A DNA stretch of 64,000 nucleotides from DATAEE01 sp963725145 (GCA_963725145.1 CAVRXL010000003.1:124001-188000); one strand, 5' to 3'. Shown: positions 50,762-59,599, counted from the stretch's first letter. Numbers and translations are program-made. Notes: a model not told the origin generated them from the sequence alone.

Positions 50762-51781
50762 ATGCCTCATCGCATCACGCTCATTCCCGGAGACGGCATC
50801 GGCCCGGAAGTCACCGAGGCCGTCGTGCGGATCCTGAAGACCGCCGGTGTGGACATCGAATGGGAGCGCCACGACGCCGGCGTGACGGCGTTCAAGCGGT
50901 TCGGCGCATCGCTCCCCGCCGAGCTGCTCGACTCGATCATTCGGAACAAGACGGCGCTGAAGGGGCCGGTCACCACGCCCATCGGTGAGGGCTTCACCAG
51001 CGTGAACGTCGGGCTGCGGAAAGCGCTCGACCTCTACGCCAACCTCAGGCCGGTGTCCAACCTCGCCGGCGTCACGAGCCGCTTCACCGGCGTCGATCTC
51101 GTGATCGTCCGCGAGAACACCGAGGATCTGTACTCCGGGCTCGAGCACGAGGTCGTGCCCGGCGTCGTCGAGAGCCTGAAGATCATCACCGCGCGCGCCT
51201 CGACGCGCATCGCGCGGTTCGCGTTCGAGCACGCACGCCGCCACGGGCGCAAACGGGTGACGGCGATCCACAAGGCCAACATCCTGAAGATGGGAGACGG
51301 GCTCTTTCTCGAGTCCGTCCGGACGGTCGCGCGTGAGTACGGCGACATCACGTACGACGAGCGGATCGTCGACGCGACCTGCATGCATCTCGTCATGCGC
51401 CCCGAGCAGTTCGACGTGATGCTGTTGCCCAACCTGTACGGCGACATCGTCTCGGATCTCTGCGCCGGCCTGGTCGGCGGCCTGGGCATCGTGCCGGGGG
51501 CGAACCACGGGACGGACACGGCGGTCTTCGAGGCGGTGCACGGAAGCGCGCCGGACATCGCGGGGAAGAACCTGGCGAATCCGACCGCGCTGCTGCTGTC
51601 GGCGGTGATGATGCTGCGGCATCTCGGTGAGGGACCGGCGGCCGACCGGATTTTCGGCGCCCTCGGCGATGTGCTGGTCGCGGGACGCGTGCGCACACGC
51701 GATCTGGGAGGGACGGCGACGACCACCGAATTTACGCAGGAAATCTGCCGTGCGCTCGACCACGCGGGCGCCCGGGTCTGA
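50762..51781 (+). CDS. NAD-type isocitrate/isopropylmalate dehydrogenase family
   Basis: 339 aa from ATG 50762. Beta-decarboxylating dehydrogenase: ITLIPGDGIGPEVTEAVVRIL, the substrate loop GPVTTPIGEGFTSVNVGLRKALDLYANLRPV, RENTEDLYSGLEHEV, VTAIHKANILKMGDGLFLE and the nucleotide site EAVHGSAPDIAGKNLANPTALLLSAVMML. The size and the TSVNVGLRK loop (Ser and Asn, not the Leu/Glu pattern of LeuB) favour isocitrate dehydrogenase of the short NAD-dependent type. There is no Shine-Dalgarno; a TATAAT sits 9 bp upstream. Confidence 0.92.
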   Translation: MPHRITLIPGDGIGPEVTEAVVRILKTAGVDIEWERHDAGVTAFKRFGASLPAELLDSIIRNKTALKGPVTTPIGEGFTSVNVGLRKALDLYANLRPVSNLAGVTSRFTGVDLVIVRENTEDLYSGLEHEVVPGVVESLKIITARASTRIARFAFEHARRHGRKRVTAIHKANILKMGDGLFLESVRTVAREYGDITYDERIVDATCMHLVMRPEQFDVMLLPNLYGDIVSDLCAGLVGGLGIVPGANHGTDTAVFEAVHGSAPDIAGKNLANPTALLLSAVMMLRHLGEGPAADRIFGALGDVLVAGRVRTRDLGGTATTTEFTQEICRALDHAGARV

Positions 51782-51797
51782 TATAGTTCCGACGCCG

Positions 51798-52931
51798 ATG
51801 CTGGACGACATCTCCCGCGCCGTTCTGGCGCGCGAGGAAGTCGCGCGCTACCTGCGCGGCGCGCGCGGCCGCGGCGAGGATGCCGCGCTCGAGCGCGTCG
51901 AAAGCTACCTCGAAGAGATGCGGACGACGCAGCGGTATGCCTTCTACCGCGCGCTGAAGCATCCGCTGTACCCGATCCTGCGCAAGATCCAGCGCCTCGA
52001 CGAGCACGTCGAGTTCGCGCAGGCGGCGTCGCGCAACGGCCGCGTCCTCTACGTCTCGAATCACAAGAGTCACACCGACTACCTCGTCGAGCCGCTCGTG
52101 CTCGACGACCACGACATCCGCCCGCCGGTCATCGCGGCGGGCATCAATCTGTTCGGCGGCCCGCTGGCCCTGTTGCACAAGCACGTGACGGGCGCCATCC
52201 CGATCCGCCGCAACACGAAGGACCCGGCGTACCTGATCACCCTCAAAGCCTACGTCGCCGAGGTGCTGTACCGGCACGACGTGCTCTTCTATCTGGAGGG
52301 AGGCCGCAGCTACAGCGGCGAGCTCAAGGCGCCGAAGACCGGTCTGCTGCACGCCGCGCTGCAGGCCGGCCGCGACGACCTCTGCGCCGTTCCTGTCGCG
52401 GTCTCCTACGATCTGGTGCTCGAGGATCACATCCTGGCGCGACAGGCACAGAAGCGGCGCCCGCGGCCGTTCACCCGGGAGCTCGCCGAAATGGTCCGCT
52501 TCGCCGTGGGCTACCAGTCGCGCGCGTTCGTGACCTTCGGCGCGCCGGTGCCGCTGAAGGGATGCGATCCGGAGTCGCGCCGCGAGGTCCTGAACCTCGC
52601 GCGCGATCTGCGGGAGAGGATCGGACGGATCTACAAGGTCCTGCCGACGGCGCTCGTGGCGGCCGCGATGCGGCCATCGACCGTGCGGCGCGATCTCGAA
52701 GACCGCGTCGAGATCCTCATCGCCGAGCTCCGCGCCGCGCAGGCGAATCTCGCCGTGACGACGGCGGCGCAGGCGGTGGACGAAGGGCTGGAGCTGCTCG
52801 GAGCGCGCGGCGTGCTGGTTCCCGAGCGCGGCGGGCGGATTCGAGTGCGCGAACGCGGCGTGCTGCGCTACTACGCGAAAACCATCCAGCATCTGTCCCA
52901 GGGTCCCAGGAGGCCCTCCCGAACCCATTGA
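51798..52931 (+). CDS. PlsB-like glycerol-3-phosphate acyltransferase
   Basis: 377 aa from ATG 51798. The PlsC/PlsB catalytic motif is NHKSHTDYLVEPLVL (HxxxxD variant), followed by GGPLALLHKHVTGAIPIRR, FYLEGGRSYSGELKAPKTGLL and VPVAVSYD, all characteristic of PlsB/DHAPAT acyltransferases. It is much shorter than E. coli PlsB (about 800 aa), lacking the long N- and C-terminal domains. It likely acylates glycerol phosphate or a related alcohol in phospholipid synthesis. TATAGT (51782-51787) is 10 bp before the start. The stop overlaps the proline dehydrogenase ATG by 1 nt. Confidence 0.85.
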   Translation: MLDDISRAVLAREEVARYLRGARGRGEDAALERVESYLEEMRTTQRYAFYRALKHPLYPILRKIQRLDEHVEFAQAASRNGRVLYVSNHKSHTDYLVEPLVLDDHDIRPPVIAAGINLFGGPLALLHKHVTGAIPIRRNTKDPAYLITLKAYVAEVLYRHDVLFYLEGGRSYSGELKAPKTGLLHAALQAGRDDLCAVPVAVSYDLVLEDHILARQAQKRRPRPFTRELAEMVRFAVGYQSRAFVTFGAPVPLKGCDPESRREVLNLARDLRERIGRIYKVLPTALVAAAMRPSTVRRDLEDRVEILIAELRAAQANLAVTTAAQAVDEGLELLGARGVLVPERGGRIRVRERGVLRYYAKTIQHLSQGPRRPSRTH

Positions 52932-53866
52932 TGATCGACGCGCTCACACGAGCCTTCTTCCACACGCTGGCGGGCAGCGGCGCCCTCAGGAGGATCGCCT
53001 CCCGGTACGGCATGCGCCGGCAGGATAGTTTCGCGCGCCGATTCATCGCCGGCGAAACGATTGAGGAGGCGATCGGCGCGGCGCGGGTGATCCAGGCCAG
53101 GGGACTCCGCACCACCCTCGACTTTCTCGGCGAGAGCGTCGCCACCTCCGCCGGCGCGGATGCCGTGACGCGAGAGTACGTCTCGATCATCCGGCACATC
53201 GTCGATGCCGGCATCGAGCGCAACCTGTCCATCAAGCTGACGCAGCTGGGGCTCGACGTCGATCGCGTCACGTGCATCGACAACCTCCGCCGTCTGCTCG
53301 ACCGGACGGGGGACAGCTTTTTCGTCCGCATCGACATGGAGAGCTCGCTCTACACGGCCCAGACGGTCGACGTGATCGAGACGCTGTGGGACCAGGGCTA
53401 CCGCCAGATTGGCGCCGTGCTGCAATCCTGCCTTCGCCGAAGCGAGGAGGATGCGGGACGCCTCAGCCGGCTCGGGATTCCCGTCCGGCTGGTGAAGGGC
53501 GCGTACAAAGAGCCTGCCCGGGTCGCCTATCAGAAGAAAGCCGAGGTCGATGATGCGTTCGTGCGCATCATGCGAACGCTCCTCGACGAAAACCCGCATC
53601 CGGCGATCGCCACGCAGGATCCGGCGATGATCGACGCGACGACGCGCTACGCCGCCGACCGCGCCGTGGGCCACGACCGCTTCGAGTTCCAGATGTTGTA
53701 CGGCATCCGGCGGGATCTGCAGATCTCGCTCGCGCGAAACTACACGGTTCGCATCTACGTGCCGTTCGGGAACCAGTGGTACCAGTACTTCATGCGCCGT
53801 CTCGGCGAGCGTCCCGCCAACGTCCGGTTCGTGCTGGGGACCGTCTTCAAGGAAAGAAGAGCCTAG
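52931..53866 (+). CDS. Proline dehydrogenase, monofunctional
   Basis: FAD-dependent oxidation of proline to pyrroline-5-carboxylate, 311 aa from ATG 52931, which shares its A with the upstream TGA. PRODH barrel motifs: TTLDFLGESV, NLSIKLTQLGLDVD, FVRIDMESS, LQSCLRR, VRLVKGAYKEP, ATQDPAMI, FEFQMLYGIRRDLQ and VRIYVPFGNQWYQYFMRRLGERPAN. The last contains the substrate-binding Arg pair (YxxRRxxE). No aldehyde dehydrogenase domain is attached, so the partner enzyme is encoded elsewhere. Confidence 0.95.
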   Translation: MIDALTRAFFHTLAGSGALRRIASRYGMRRQDSFARRFIAGETIEEAIGAARVIQARGLRTTLDFLGESVATSAGADAVTREYVSIIRHIVDAGIERNLSIKLTQLGLDVDRVTCIDNLRRLLDRTGDSFFVRIDMESSLYTAQTVDVIETLWDQGYRQIGAVLQSCLRRSEEDAGRLSRLGIPVRLVKGAYKEPARVAYQKKAEVDDAFVRIMRTLLDENPHPAIATQDPAMIDATTRYAADRAVGHDRFEFQMLYGIRRDLQISLARNYTVRIYVPFGNQWYQYFMRRLGERPANVRFVLGTVFKERRA

Positions 53867-54040
53867 GTTCAGGGCGGTCCAATCCGTGGCCGCTGTCGGG
53901 TTTGGCGACGCCCCTGTGTATGCATTGTGAGTATGCGGAGTCCCCGAGTGGGCGGCGCTTGCCCTCACGGACCGAACCTCTTGCCACCCTGTAAGCCCTA
54001 AGTCGATTACTCCCTGTAACTTCCAAATCTGTCGCGGTCG

Positions 54041-54056
54041 TGGCACAGGCCTTGAA
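54041..54056 (+). promoter_or_regulatory. Possible sigma-54-like promoter before the small CxxC gene
   Basis: TGGCACAGGCCTTGAA matches TGGCACGNNNNTTGCW except for G to A after the CAC and C to A in the -12 GC. The spacing is right but the key -12 base is wrong, so this is a weak call. It lies within the 280-bp gap 53867-54146, where no other gene is seen. Confidence 0.3.
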
Positions 54057-54146
54057 ATGGTTGGGGTCGGAACGGACGCGGTCGCGGTGGCGTCCTTAGT
54101 GAAGATAGATCAGAGGTCGGAGGAGAAAGCCGGAACGAGGAACCAG

Positions 54147-54383
54147 ATGGTCACCAACTATCCCCAGCAGCTCACGGCGGCGCCGGCGGCGGAGAGGCCA
54201 ACGGCGGCGGAAGACGGTCTGATCGCACGCGCGGTGGGGTTCGTCAGCCAGCGGTTCTGCGCGGTTCGCGGCCACGACTCCGTGCTCCACTTCGAGGAGA
54301 ATCGTGTGCGCCTCCGGTGCACGTCGTGCGGATACGATTCGCCCGGATGGGAAGTGAAACCGGAGCTGAAGAAGACTGCCTAG
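54147..54383 (+). CDS. Small CxxC zinc-ribbon-like protein
   Basis: 78 aa from ATG 54147 (CGAGG upstream). The frame opens at 54057, but the extra 30 residues show no protein-like pattern and the internal ATG has the better site. The C-terminal half reads CAVRGHDSVLHFEENRVRLRCTSCGYDSPGWEV: one CxxC (RCTSCGY) with a His and a Cys further upstream that could complete a metal site. I recognise no named family. Similar short proteins with a CxSCGYxSPGW end would be worth searching for. The 3' end overlaps the convergent M20 gene by 4 bp. Confidence 0.65.
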   Translation: MVTNYPQQLTAAPAAERPTAAEDGLIARAVGFVSQRFCAVRGHDSVLHFEENRVRLRCTSCGYDSPGWEVKPELKKTA

Positions 54384-55510
54384 CACACCAGGCGCGCGAG
54401 GCGCGCCAGCGCGTCGCGGCAGAACGCGACGTCTTCAAGGTTCACGTACTCTTCGGTGCTGTGAAGTCCGGCGCCTCCCGGGCCGAAGAGCACCGACGGA
54501 ATCCCCGCACAGCCCAACACGGCCGCGTCGGTCCAGAAGCTCATGCCGGTGAGCGGCGCGTCGCGTCCGGCCTCGGCCGCCGCGCGAACGAGGCCCTGCG
54601 GCAGCTCGTGCCCGCGGTCGATCTCGTAGGCCGGCCGGCTGAACATCGGGCGCGCCTCCCCTTCGAATTCCGGATCTTCCGCGCTCAGGTTTTCGAGAAT
54701 CGCAACGACCTCGCCGATCGCCGTGTCCTTCGACTCGCCCGACACCGTTCGACGCTCAATCTGCAGCCGGCAGCGATCGGGATACGTGCTCAGCTCGCGG
54801 CCGCCCTCGATGATGGAGGCGTGCAGCGAGCCGGTTCCCATGACGGGATGGGGAGGGCGCGCCTGAAGCTCCCGGTCGAGCCGTTCGAGCCGCACGAGCA
54901 CCCGGCCCATGCGGGCAATCGCGTCACGTCCGTCGCGCGGCCGGCTCCCGTGGGCCGCGCGGCCGCGGGTCTCGATCTCGACCCACGCGAACCCCTTGTG
55001 GCCGATCGCGATCTGCAGGTCGGTCGGCTCGGTCACGACACCGAGGTCCGCGCTCCATGCGGTGACGAGCGCTTCGGCGCCGATGCTTTCATATTCCTCG
55101 TCGACAACGCAGGCGATGATGACCCGGCCCCCGGGCAGCCCGGCCTGAGCGAGATCGCGGACCGCGCCGATCATCGCCGCCACGCCCCCCTTCATGTCCT
55201 GCGAGCCGCGGCCGAACAGCCGCCCGTCCTTGATCGCCGGATCGAACGGGCGCTCCATCCCTTCGACGCCGACCGTGTCGATGTGGCCGCAGAACATCAC
55301 GGAGCGCCCCGGGGCGCGGCCGTCCAGCACGCCGATCACGTTCGGGCGGCCTGGGCGGACCTCCTGCAGCTCGACGGCGAGCCCGATGCCGCGGAGCTCG
55401 CGCGCGATCAGGTCCGCGATCGCCCCCTCCCCCGCCGCCCCCGGCACGAGCGAAGGGTTGACGCTGTCGACGGCAACGAGATCGCGAAGCAGACGGGTTG
55501 TCCAGTCCAT
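54380..55510 (-). CDS. M20-family amidohydrolase (ArgE/DapE-like)
   Basis: 376 aa from ATG 55510. Di-zinc deacylase motifs: MFCGHIDTVGVE (His, Asp), GRGSQDMKGGVAAM (bridging Asp), CVVDEEYESIGAEAL (catalytic Glu-Glu), LGVVTEPTDLQIAIGHKGFAWVEIET, and FGPGGAGLHSTEEYVNLED (last His). The SFWTDAAVLG segment is typical of acetylornithine/succinyl-diaminopimelate deacylases. Which of the two substrates is used cannot be told; a free-standing catabolic role is also possible. Confidence 0.9.
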   Translation of the reverse strand: MDWTTRLLRDLVAVDSVNPSLVPGAAGEGAIADLIARELRGIGLAVELQEVRPGRPNVIGVLDGRAPGRSVMFCGHIDTVGVEGMERPFDPAIKDGRLFGRGSQDMKGGVAAMIGAVRDLAQAGLPGGRVIIACVVDEEYESIGAEALVTAWSADLGVVTEPTDLQIAIGHKGFAWVEIETRGRAAHGSRPRDGRDAIARMGRVLVRLERLDRELQARPPHPVMGTGSLHASIIEGGRELSTYPDRCRLQIERRTVSGESKDTAIGEVVAILENLSAEDPEFEGEARPMFSRPAYEIDRGHELPQGLVRAAAEAGRDAPLTGMSFWTDAAVLGCAGIPSVLFGPGGAGLHSTEEYVNLEDVAFCRDALARLARLVC

Positions 55511-55711
55511 GATCAGGAACTCAGCATCTGGCGTTCGGCATTAGGCCGTTATGCGGCGCGTTACGGGGATTCGGTTCTCGTTGCCGCAGAACGGCGGCGC
55601 GCACAGCGCGCCCGCGAGGGAGCGGCGCGGGGCGAAGGGGCCCCCGCAAGCGACCGAGCCGGGGTCAGGGGCGGAGCCCCGGTCCAATAATGCCCTGTAT
55701 TCTAATGCCTC

Positions 55712-56488
55712 ATGGGAAGGGTCGTCGCCATCACCGGCGCGTCATCCGGAATCGGCCGCGCGGCTGCGGAACACTTCGGCCGGCTCGGCATGCCGGTCGC
55801 GCTGATGGCACGGCGGGCGGAACGGCTGGAAGCGATCGCGCAGGCGATCCGCGCCGCGGGCGGCCGGGCGATCGCCGTTCCGGGCGACGTGACGAATGAA
55901 GCGGACGTTGCATCTTTCGCCTCGCGGACGGTTGGGGAGTTCGGCCGGCTCGACGTGATGATCGCGAACGCGGGAATCGGATTTCATGGCGCGCTCGAGG
56001 ACACGACGCCCGAGATCATGCAGCGGCTGTTCGACGTGAACGTCATGGGGACGTTGCACGCCGCCCGCGCGGCGGTGCCCGTCTTCCGCCGGCAGCGCGA
56101 AGGACATCTGATCCTCGTGTCGTCGATTGCCGGACAGCGCACCGTCGGCTCCCGCACGGCGTACGCCGCGACCAAGGCGGCGCAGGCCCGATTGGGCGAA
56201 TCGCTCCGCGTCGAGCTGTCGGGCATCGGCGTCCATGTCAGCGTCGTCTTTCCCGTGTCGACGGTCACCGAGTTCCACGAGGCGATCCAGCGCGACTTCG
56301 GCCACGCCAAGGCCCCGCTCGGTCCGAGCCAGTCGGCCGAGGAGGTCGCGCGCGCGATAGCCTGGTGTGTGGAGCATCCGCGCGCCGAGGTCTATCCTTA
56401 CTGGAAATCACGCGCCCTCGTGGTTCTCAACGCGGTCGCGCCGGCACTCGTCGATCGCCTCATGGAGAAATACGAGCGGCGGCGCTGA
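55712..56488 (+). CDS. Short-chain dehydrogenase/reductase
   Basis: 258 aa from ATG 55712. Classical SDR: cofactor motif GASSGIGRA, NAGIGFHGALED, catalytic Ser in LILVSSIAGQRT and catalytic Tyr-Lys in YAATKAAQA. A basic residue pair at MARRAERLEA suggests NADP preference. It ends with a short hydrophobic tail. TATTCT ends 8 bp before the start and no Shine-Dalgarno is visible. The 200-bp gap upstream contains a GC-rich palindromic stretch near 55650-55685 (CCGGGGTCAGGGGCGGAG). Substrate unknown. Confidence 0.9.
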   Translation: MGRVVAITGASSGIGRAAAEHFGRLGMPVALMARRAERLEAIAQAIRAAGGRAIAVPGDVTNEADVASFASRTVGEFGRLDVMIANAGIGFHGALEDTTPEIMQRLFDVNVMGTLHAARAAVPVFRRQREGHLILVSSIAGQRTVGSRTAYAATKAAQARLGESLRVELSGIGVHVSVVFPVSTVTEFHEAIQRDFGHAKAPLGPSQSAEEVARAIAWCVEHPRAEVYPYWKSRALVVLNAVAPALVDRLMEKYERRR

Positions 56489-56512
56489 CCGCCCGGCTCG
56501 CCACGCGACCAC

Positions 56513-57883
56513 ATGACCGATCCAGTCGACATCGCGCGCCGCATCGCGATCCAGGTGCGGGAGGCCGGCGGGCGAGCCCTGATCGTCGGCGGCTGGGTAC
56601 GGGACCGCCTGCTGAACAAGCCGACCAAGGACGTCGACGTCGAGGTCTTCGGCATCGCCGCCGGTCCGCTGCGCGCGCTGCTCGAGCAGATTGCGCCGGT
56701 GAACACCGTCGGCGAGAGCTTCACGGTCTACAAGGTCGGTGACGTCGACGTCTCGCTCCCCCGCCGCGAATCGAAGGCCGGGCGCGGCCACCGCGGCTTC
56801 GCCGTCACGGGCGATCCGGCGCTCACGGTCGAGGAGGCGACGCGGCGCCGCGACTTCACCATCAACGCCATCCTGTGGGATCCGCTGAACGACGAGTATC
56901 TCGATCCCTTCGGCGGAAGGGCGGATCTGCTGGAGCGGAGGCTTCTCAAAGCCGTCGACCTCGCGACGTTCGGCGAAGACAGCCTCCGCGTCCTCCGGGG
57001 CGTCCAGTTCGCCGCGCGGTTCGATCTGACGATGGAGGAGCGGACCCGGGCGCTCTGCGGATCGACACCGCTCGACGATCTTCCGGCAGAGAGAATCTGG
57101 GGCGAAGTCGAGAAGCTCCTCCTCCTTTCCGGGCGGCCATCGATCGGTTTCGAGCTTGCGCTCGAGCTGGGCGTCATCGACGCGCTGTTTCCCGAAATGA
57201 AGGCGCTCGTGGGCTGCCCGCAGGAGCCCGAATGGCACCCCGAAGGTGACGTCTGGGTGCACACGCTGATGGTGATCGACCAGGCGCGCACGCGCATTGA
57301 CGACCTCCCCCGCCCGCGGCAAATCGCGATCATGCTCGGCGCCGTGTGCCACGACCTGGGCAAACCGGCGACGACGGCGCTGGTCGACGGCCGGATTCGA
57401 TCGATCGACCACGAGGCGCAGGGTGTCGCGCCGGCGGCCGCGCTCCTCGATCGGCTGAACGTGCACTCGTTCGACGGCTATGACGTCCGGCGCGACGTGC
57501 TCGGCATGGTCGCGCACCACCTCAAGCCGGGGGAATTCTGGAAGACGCGCGACCAGGTGGGCGACGGAGCGTTCCGCAGGCTGGCCGCCAAAGTGGACCT
57601 CGAGCTGCTCGCGCGCGTCGCCAAATCGGACTGCCTCGGGCGAACCGGCCACTTCGACTGCTCGGCGATGGATTGGTTTCTCGAACGCGCGCGCGGCCTC
57701 GGCGTCGAGCATGCGCCGCCGGCGCCGGTGCTCCTCGGCCGTCACCTGCTGGCGCTCGGGATGCAGCCGGGGCCTCAGGTCGGCGAGATCTTGAAGCTGG
57801 TCTACGAACGGCAAATGGATGGCGAGATCCGCACGACGGAGGAGGGGATTGAAATCGCCAAAACGTTGATCCGGTCACCATAG
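56513..57883 (+). CDS. cca: tRNA nucleotidyltransferase (CCA-adding family) with HD domain
   Basis: 456 aa from ATG 56513. Class II polymerase-beta superfamily head: LIVGGWVRDRLLNKPTKDVDVEVFG (G-G, then the DxD metal pair), followed by RRESKAGRGHRGF and the RRDFTINAILWDP motif. The neck reads ALRVLRGVQFAARF (as SLRVLRGVQFAARFDL). An HD-type metal site follows (VHTLMVIDQA, CHDLGKP, HEAQG), so the protein resembles the HD-containing CCA-adding enzymes that also have phosphohydrolase activity. It could instead be restricted to A- or CC-adding; the sequence does not decide. Confidence 0.9.
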   Translation: MTDPVDIARRIAIQVREAGGRALIVGGWVRDRLLNKPTKDVDVEVFGIAAGPLRALLEQIAPVNTVGESFTVYKVGDVDVSLPRRESKAGRGHRGFAVTGDPALTVEEATRRRDFTINAILWDPLNDEYLDPFGGRADLLERRLLKAVDLATFGEDSLRVLRGVQFAARFDLTMEERTRALCGSTPLDDLPAERIWGEVEKLLLLSGRPSIGFELALELGVIDALFPEMKALVGCPQEPEWHPEGDVWVHTLMVIDQARTRIDDLPRPRQIAIMLGAVCHDLGKPATTALVDGRIRSIDHEAQGVAPAAALLDRLNVHSFDGYDVRRDVLGMVAHHLKPGEFWKTRDQVGDGAFRRLAAKVDLELLARVAKSDCLGRTGHFDCSAMDWFLERARGLGVEHAPPAPVLLGRHLLALGMQPGPQVGEILKLVYERQMDGEIRTTEEGIEIAKTLIRSP

Positions 57884-57892
57884 GCGCCGGAG

Positions 57893-57913
57893 GGCGGACC
57901 TCTTAGGTCCGCC
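57893..57913. repeat. Dispersed palindrome supplying the dehydratase stop codon
   Basis: Nine-base arms (GGCGGACCT and AGGTCCGCC) around CTT. On the minus strand its central TAA is the stop codon of the threonine dehydratase gene (57905-57903), so the last residues (RRT) are encoded by the element. Confidence 0.9.
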
Positions 57914-58868
57914 GCTCGTTCGCCAACTCGACGATCTTGTCGAGCGCGATATTCCCTCCGCTCAAGATCACGACAGTCGTTCCCGCCACGGCGATCTTCC
58001 CGCTCAGGACCGCCGCGAGCGCGGCCGCCCCGCTCGGCTCGACGACGACCTTGGCGCGATCGAACAGCCAGAGCGTCGCCGCGACGATCTCGCTGTCGTC
58101 GACCGTCACCAGATCGTCCACGAAGGCCTGAACGTGCGCGAAGGTGAGATCGCCAGGTCTGACCGGCATGAGCCCGTCGGCGATGCTCGCGGTCCGGTCG
58201 AGGGTAACCGGACGCCCGGCGGCGCGCGACGCCGTCATCTTGGCGGCGCCCGCCGGCTCCACCCCGATCACACGGGTCGCGGGCGACAGCCGCTTCACCC
58301 CGGCGGCAACGCCCGAGACCAGCCCGCCCCCACCCATTTGCACGACGACGGTGGCGACCGGCTTCGGCGCTTGATCCAGGATCTCCAGGCCGGCGGTGCC
58401 CTGTCCCGCGATGATCCAGCGATGATCGAATGGCGGGACCATCGTGAGGCCGCGCGACGCCGCTTCGCGCTCGGCCCTCGCCTTGCGCTCGGCCGAGGTG
58501 GTGCCTTCGAAGATCACTTCGGCGCCGAACGCGCGCGCCCCGTCGGCCTTTACGGCAGGGGCAGTGGTCGGCATGACGACAACCGCAGGCGCCCCGAGCG
58601 TGCGCGCCGCGAGCGCCATGGCCTGCCCGTGGTTGCCCGACGAGTACGTGATCACGCCGCGCCGCCGCTCGTCCGGCCCGAGCTGCGCGACCATGTTGTA
58701 GGCGCCGCGGATCTTGAACGCTCCGGCGGGCTGCAGGTTTTCGCACTTGAGCAGGAGCGGCGCGCCGGCGAGGTGCGACACGTCCACGAGCGGTGTGATG
58801 CGCGCGACGCCGCGAATCCGTTCCGCGGCGTCGCGAATCTCTTCGACGGTGACGAGATCGGTATGCAT
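57903..58868 (-). CDS. Threonine dehydratase-like PLP enzyme, no regulatory domain
   Basis: 321 aa from ATG 58868. Fold-type II PLP enzyme: LLLKCENLQPAGAFKIRGAYN has the Schiff-base Lys, SSGNHGQAMALAA the phosphate/substrate loop, and QMGGGGLVSGVAAGVK the glycine-rich PLP loop. It lacks the C-terminal ACT-like domain of biosynthetic IlvA, so it resembles catabolic TdcB/serine-threonine deaminase (substrate to 2-oxo acid and ammonia). The frame is open to 58922 through three palindrome copies, but MHTDLVTVEEI is the natural start. The stop codon lies inside another palindrome. Confidence 0.9.
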   Translation of the reverse strand: MHTDLVTVEEIRDAAERIRGVARITPLVDVSHLAGAPLLLKCENLQPAGAFKIRGAYNMVAQLGPDERRRGVITYSSGNHGQAMALAARTLGAPAVVVMPTTAPAVKADGARAFGAEVIFEGTTSAERKARAEREAASRGLTMVPPFDHRWIIAGQGTAGLEILDQAPKPVATVVVQMGGGGLVSGVAAGVKRLSPATRVIGVEPAGAAKMTASRAAGRPVTLDRTASIADGLMPVRPGDLTFAHVQAFVDDLVTVDDSEIVAATLWLFDRAKVVVEPSGAAALAAVLSGKIAVAGTTVVILSGGNIALDKIVELANERRT

Positions 58869-58871
58869 GGC

Positions 58872-58947
58872 GACCTGAGAGGTCCTGCGCTCCACGGCGG
58901 GCCTGAGAGGTCCGCCCTCCACACTACAGCCGACCTAAGAGGTCGGC
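58872..58947. repeat. Three tandem palindromes between dehydratase and OMP genes
   Basis: Three copies at 58872-58884, 58898-58916 and 58929-58947 share a central C(C/T)(G/A)AGAGG and differ in arm sequence, with a common CCCTCCACACTA linker between copies 2 and 3 and after copy 3. The 26-31 bp spacing indicates local duplication of one palindrome family. Confidence 0.9.
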
Positions 58948-58971
58948 CCTCCACACTATACTTCCGTCACG

Positions 58972-59598
58972 ATGAGATTCTTCGGCGTACTGCTTGCGCT
59001 GGCGCTGCCCGCTACGACGTTCGCGCAAGCTCCGCCGCCAACCGGCGTCGTCGACGAGCCCATCGGCCGTTTCTCCGTGGACCTGCAGGGATCGCTCGCG
59101 AACTTTCCGCAGGATGCCTCGATCGCCACGAGCCTCGGGACGATCGAGGCAAACCTCCCCGCACGCGGGCTCGGCGGGCGCATCGCGGCAACCTTCTACC
59201 CGTTCCGGCTGGGGCCCGTGACGTTCGGCCTGGGCGGGGCCATGGCGCTGGCGCGCGGGTCGCAGGAAGGCGAGTTCAGCGGCGAGCGCTTCACGACGAC
59301 GTTGGTGTCCTTCGCGCCGCAGCTTTCGCTCAACTTCGGCCGAAAGGGAGGCTGGAGTTACCTGAGCGCAGGCATCAGCAGCAGCAAGTTGACGATCGCG
59401 CGGGAAGGGGCGGGGGGAGGACCGGCCGTGCCGACGGTGGACTACGGCGGCGGCGCCAGGTGGTTCCTGCGCGAGCGCCTGGCATTCTCGTTCGACGTTC
59501 GCATCTTCAACATCGCGGCGGCCGACGCGGAGCCAGACATCGCCGCGCGCTTCCGCACCCGGATGTTCGTGATCAGCGCCGGAATATCTGTTCGGTAG
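58972..59598 (+). CDS. Outer-membrane beta-barrel protein
   Basis: 208 aa from ATG 58972. Signal peptide (ALALPATTFAQA), then alternating beta-strands with the OMP_b-brl pattern: RFSVDLQGSLANF, GGRIAATFYPFRLGPVTFGLGG, SFAPQLSLNFG, WSYLSAGISSSKL, LAFSFDVRIFNIA, and a terminal MFVISAGISVR where an aromatic would be usual. About eight strands are predicted. Function unknown. TATACT ends 9 bp before the ATG, indicating a very short or absent leader. Confidence 0.85.
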   Translation: MRFFGVLLALALPATTFAQAPPPTGVVDEPIGRFSVDLQGSLANFPQDASIATSLGTIEANLPARGLGGRIAATFYPFRLGPVTFGLGGAMALARGSQEGEFSGERFTTTLVSFAPQLSLNFGRKGGWSYLSAGISSSKLTIAREGAGGGPAVPTVDYGGGARWFLRERLAFSFDVRIFNIAAADAEPDIAARFRTRMFVISAGISVR

Positions 59599-59599
59599 C

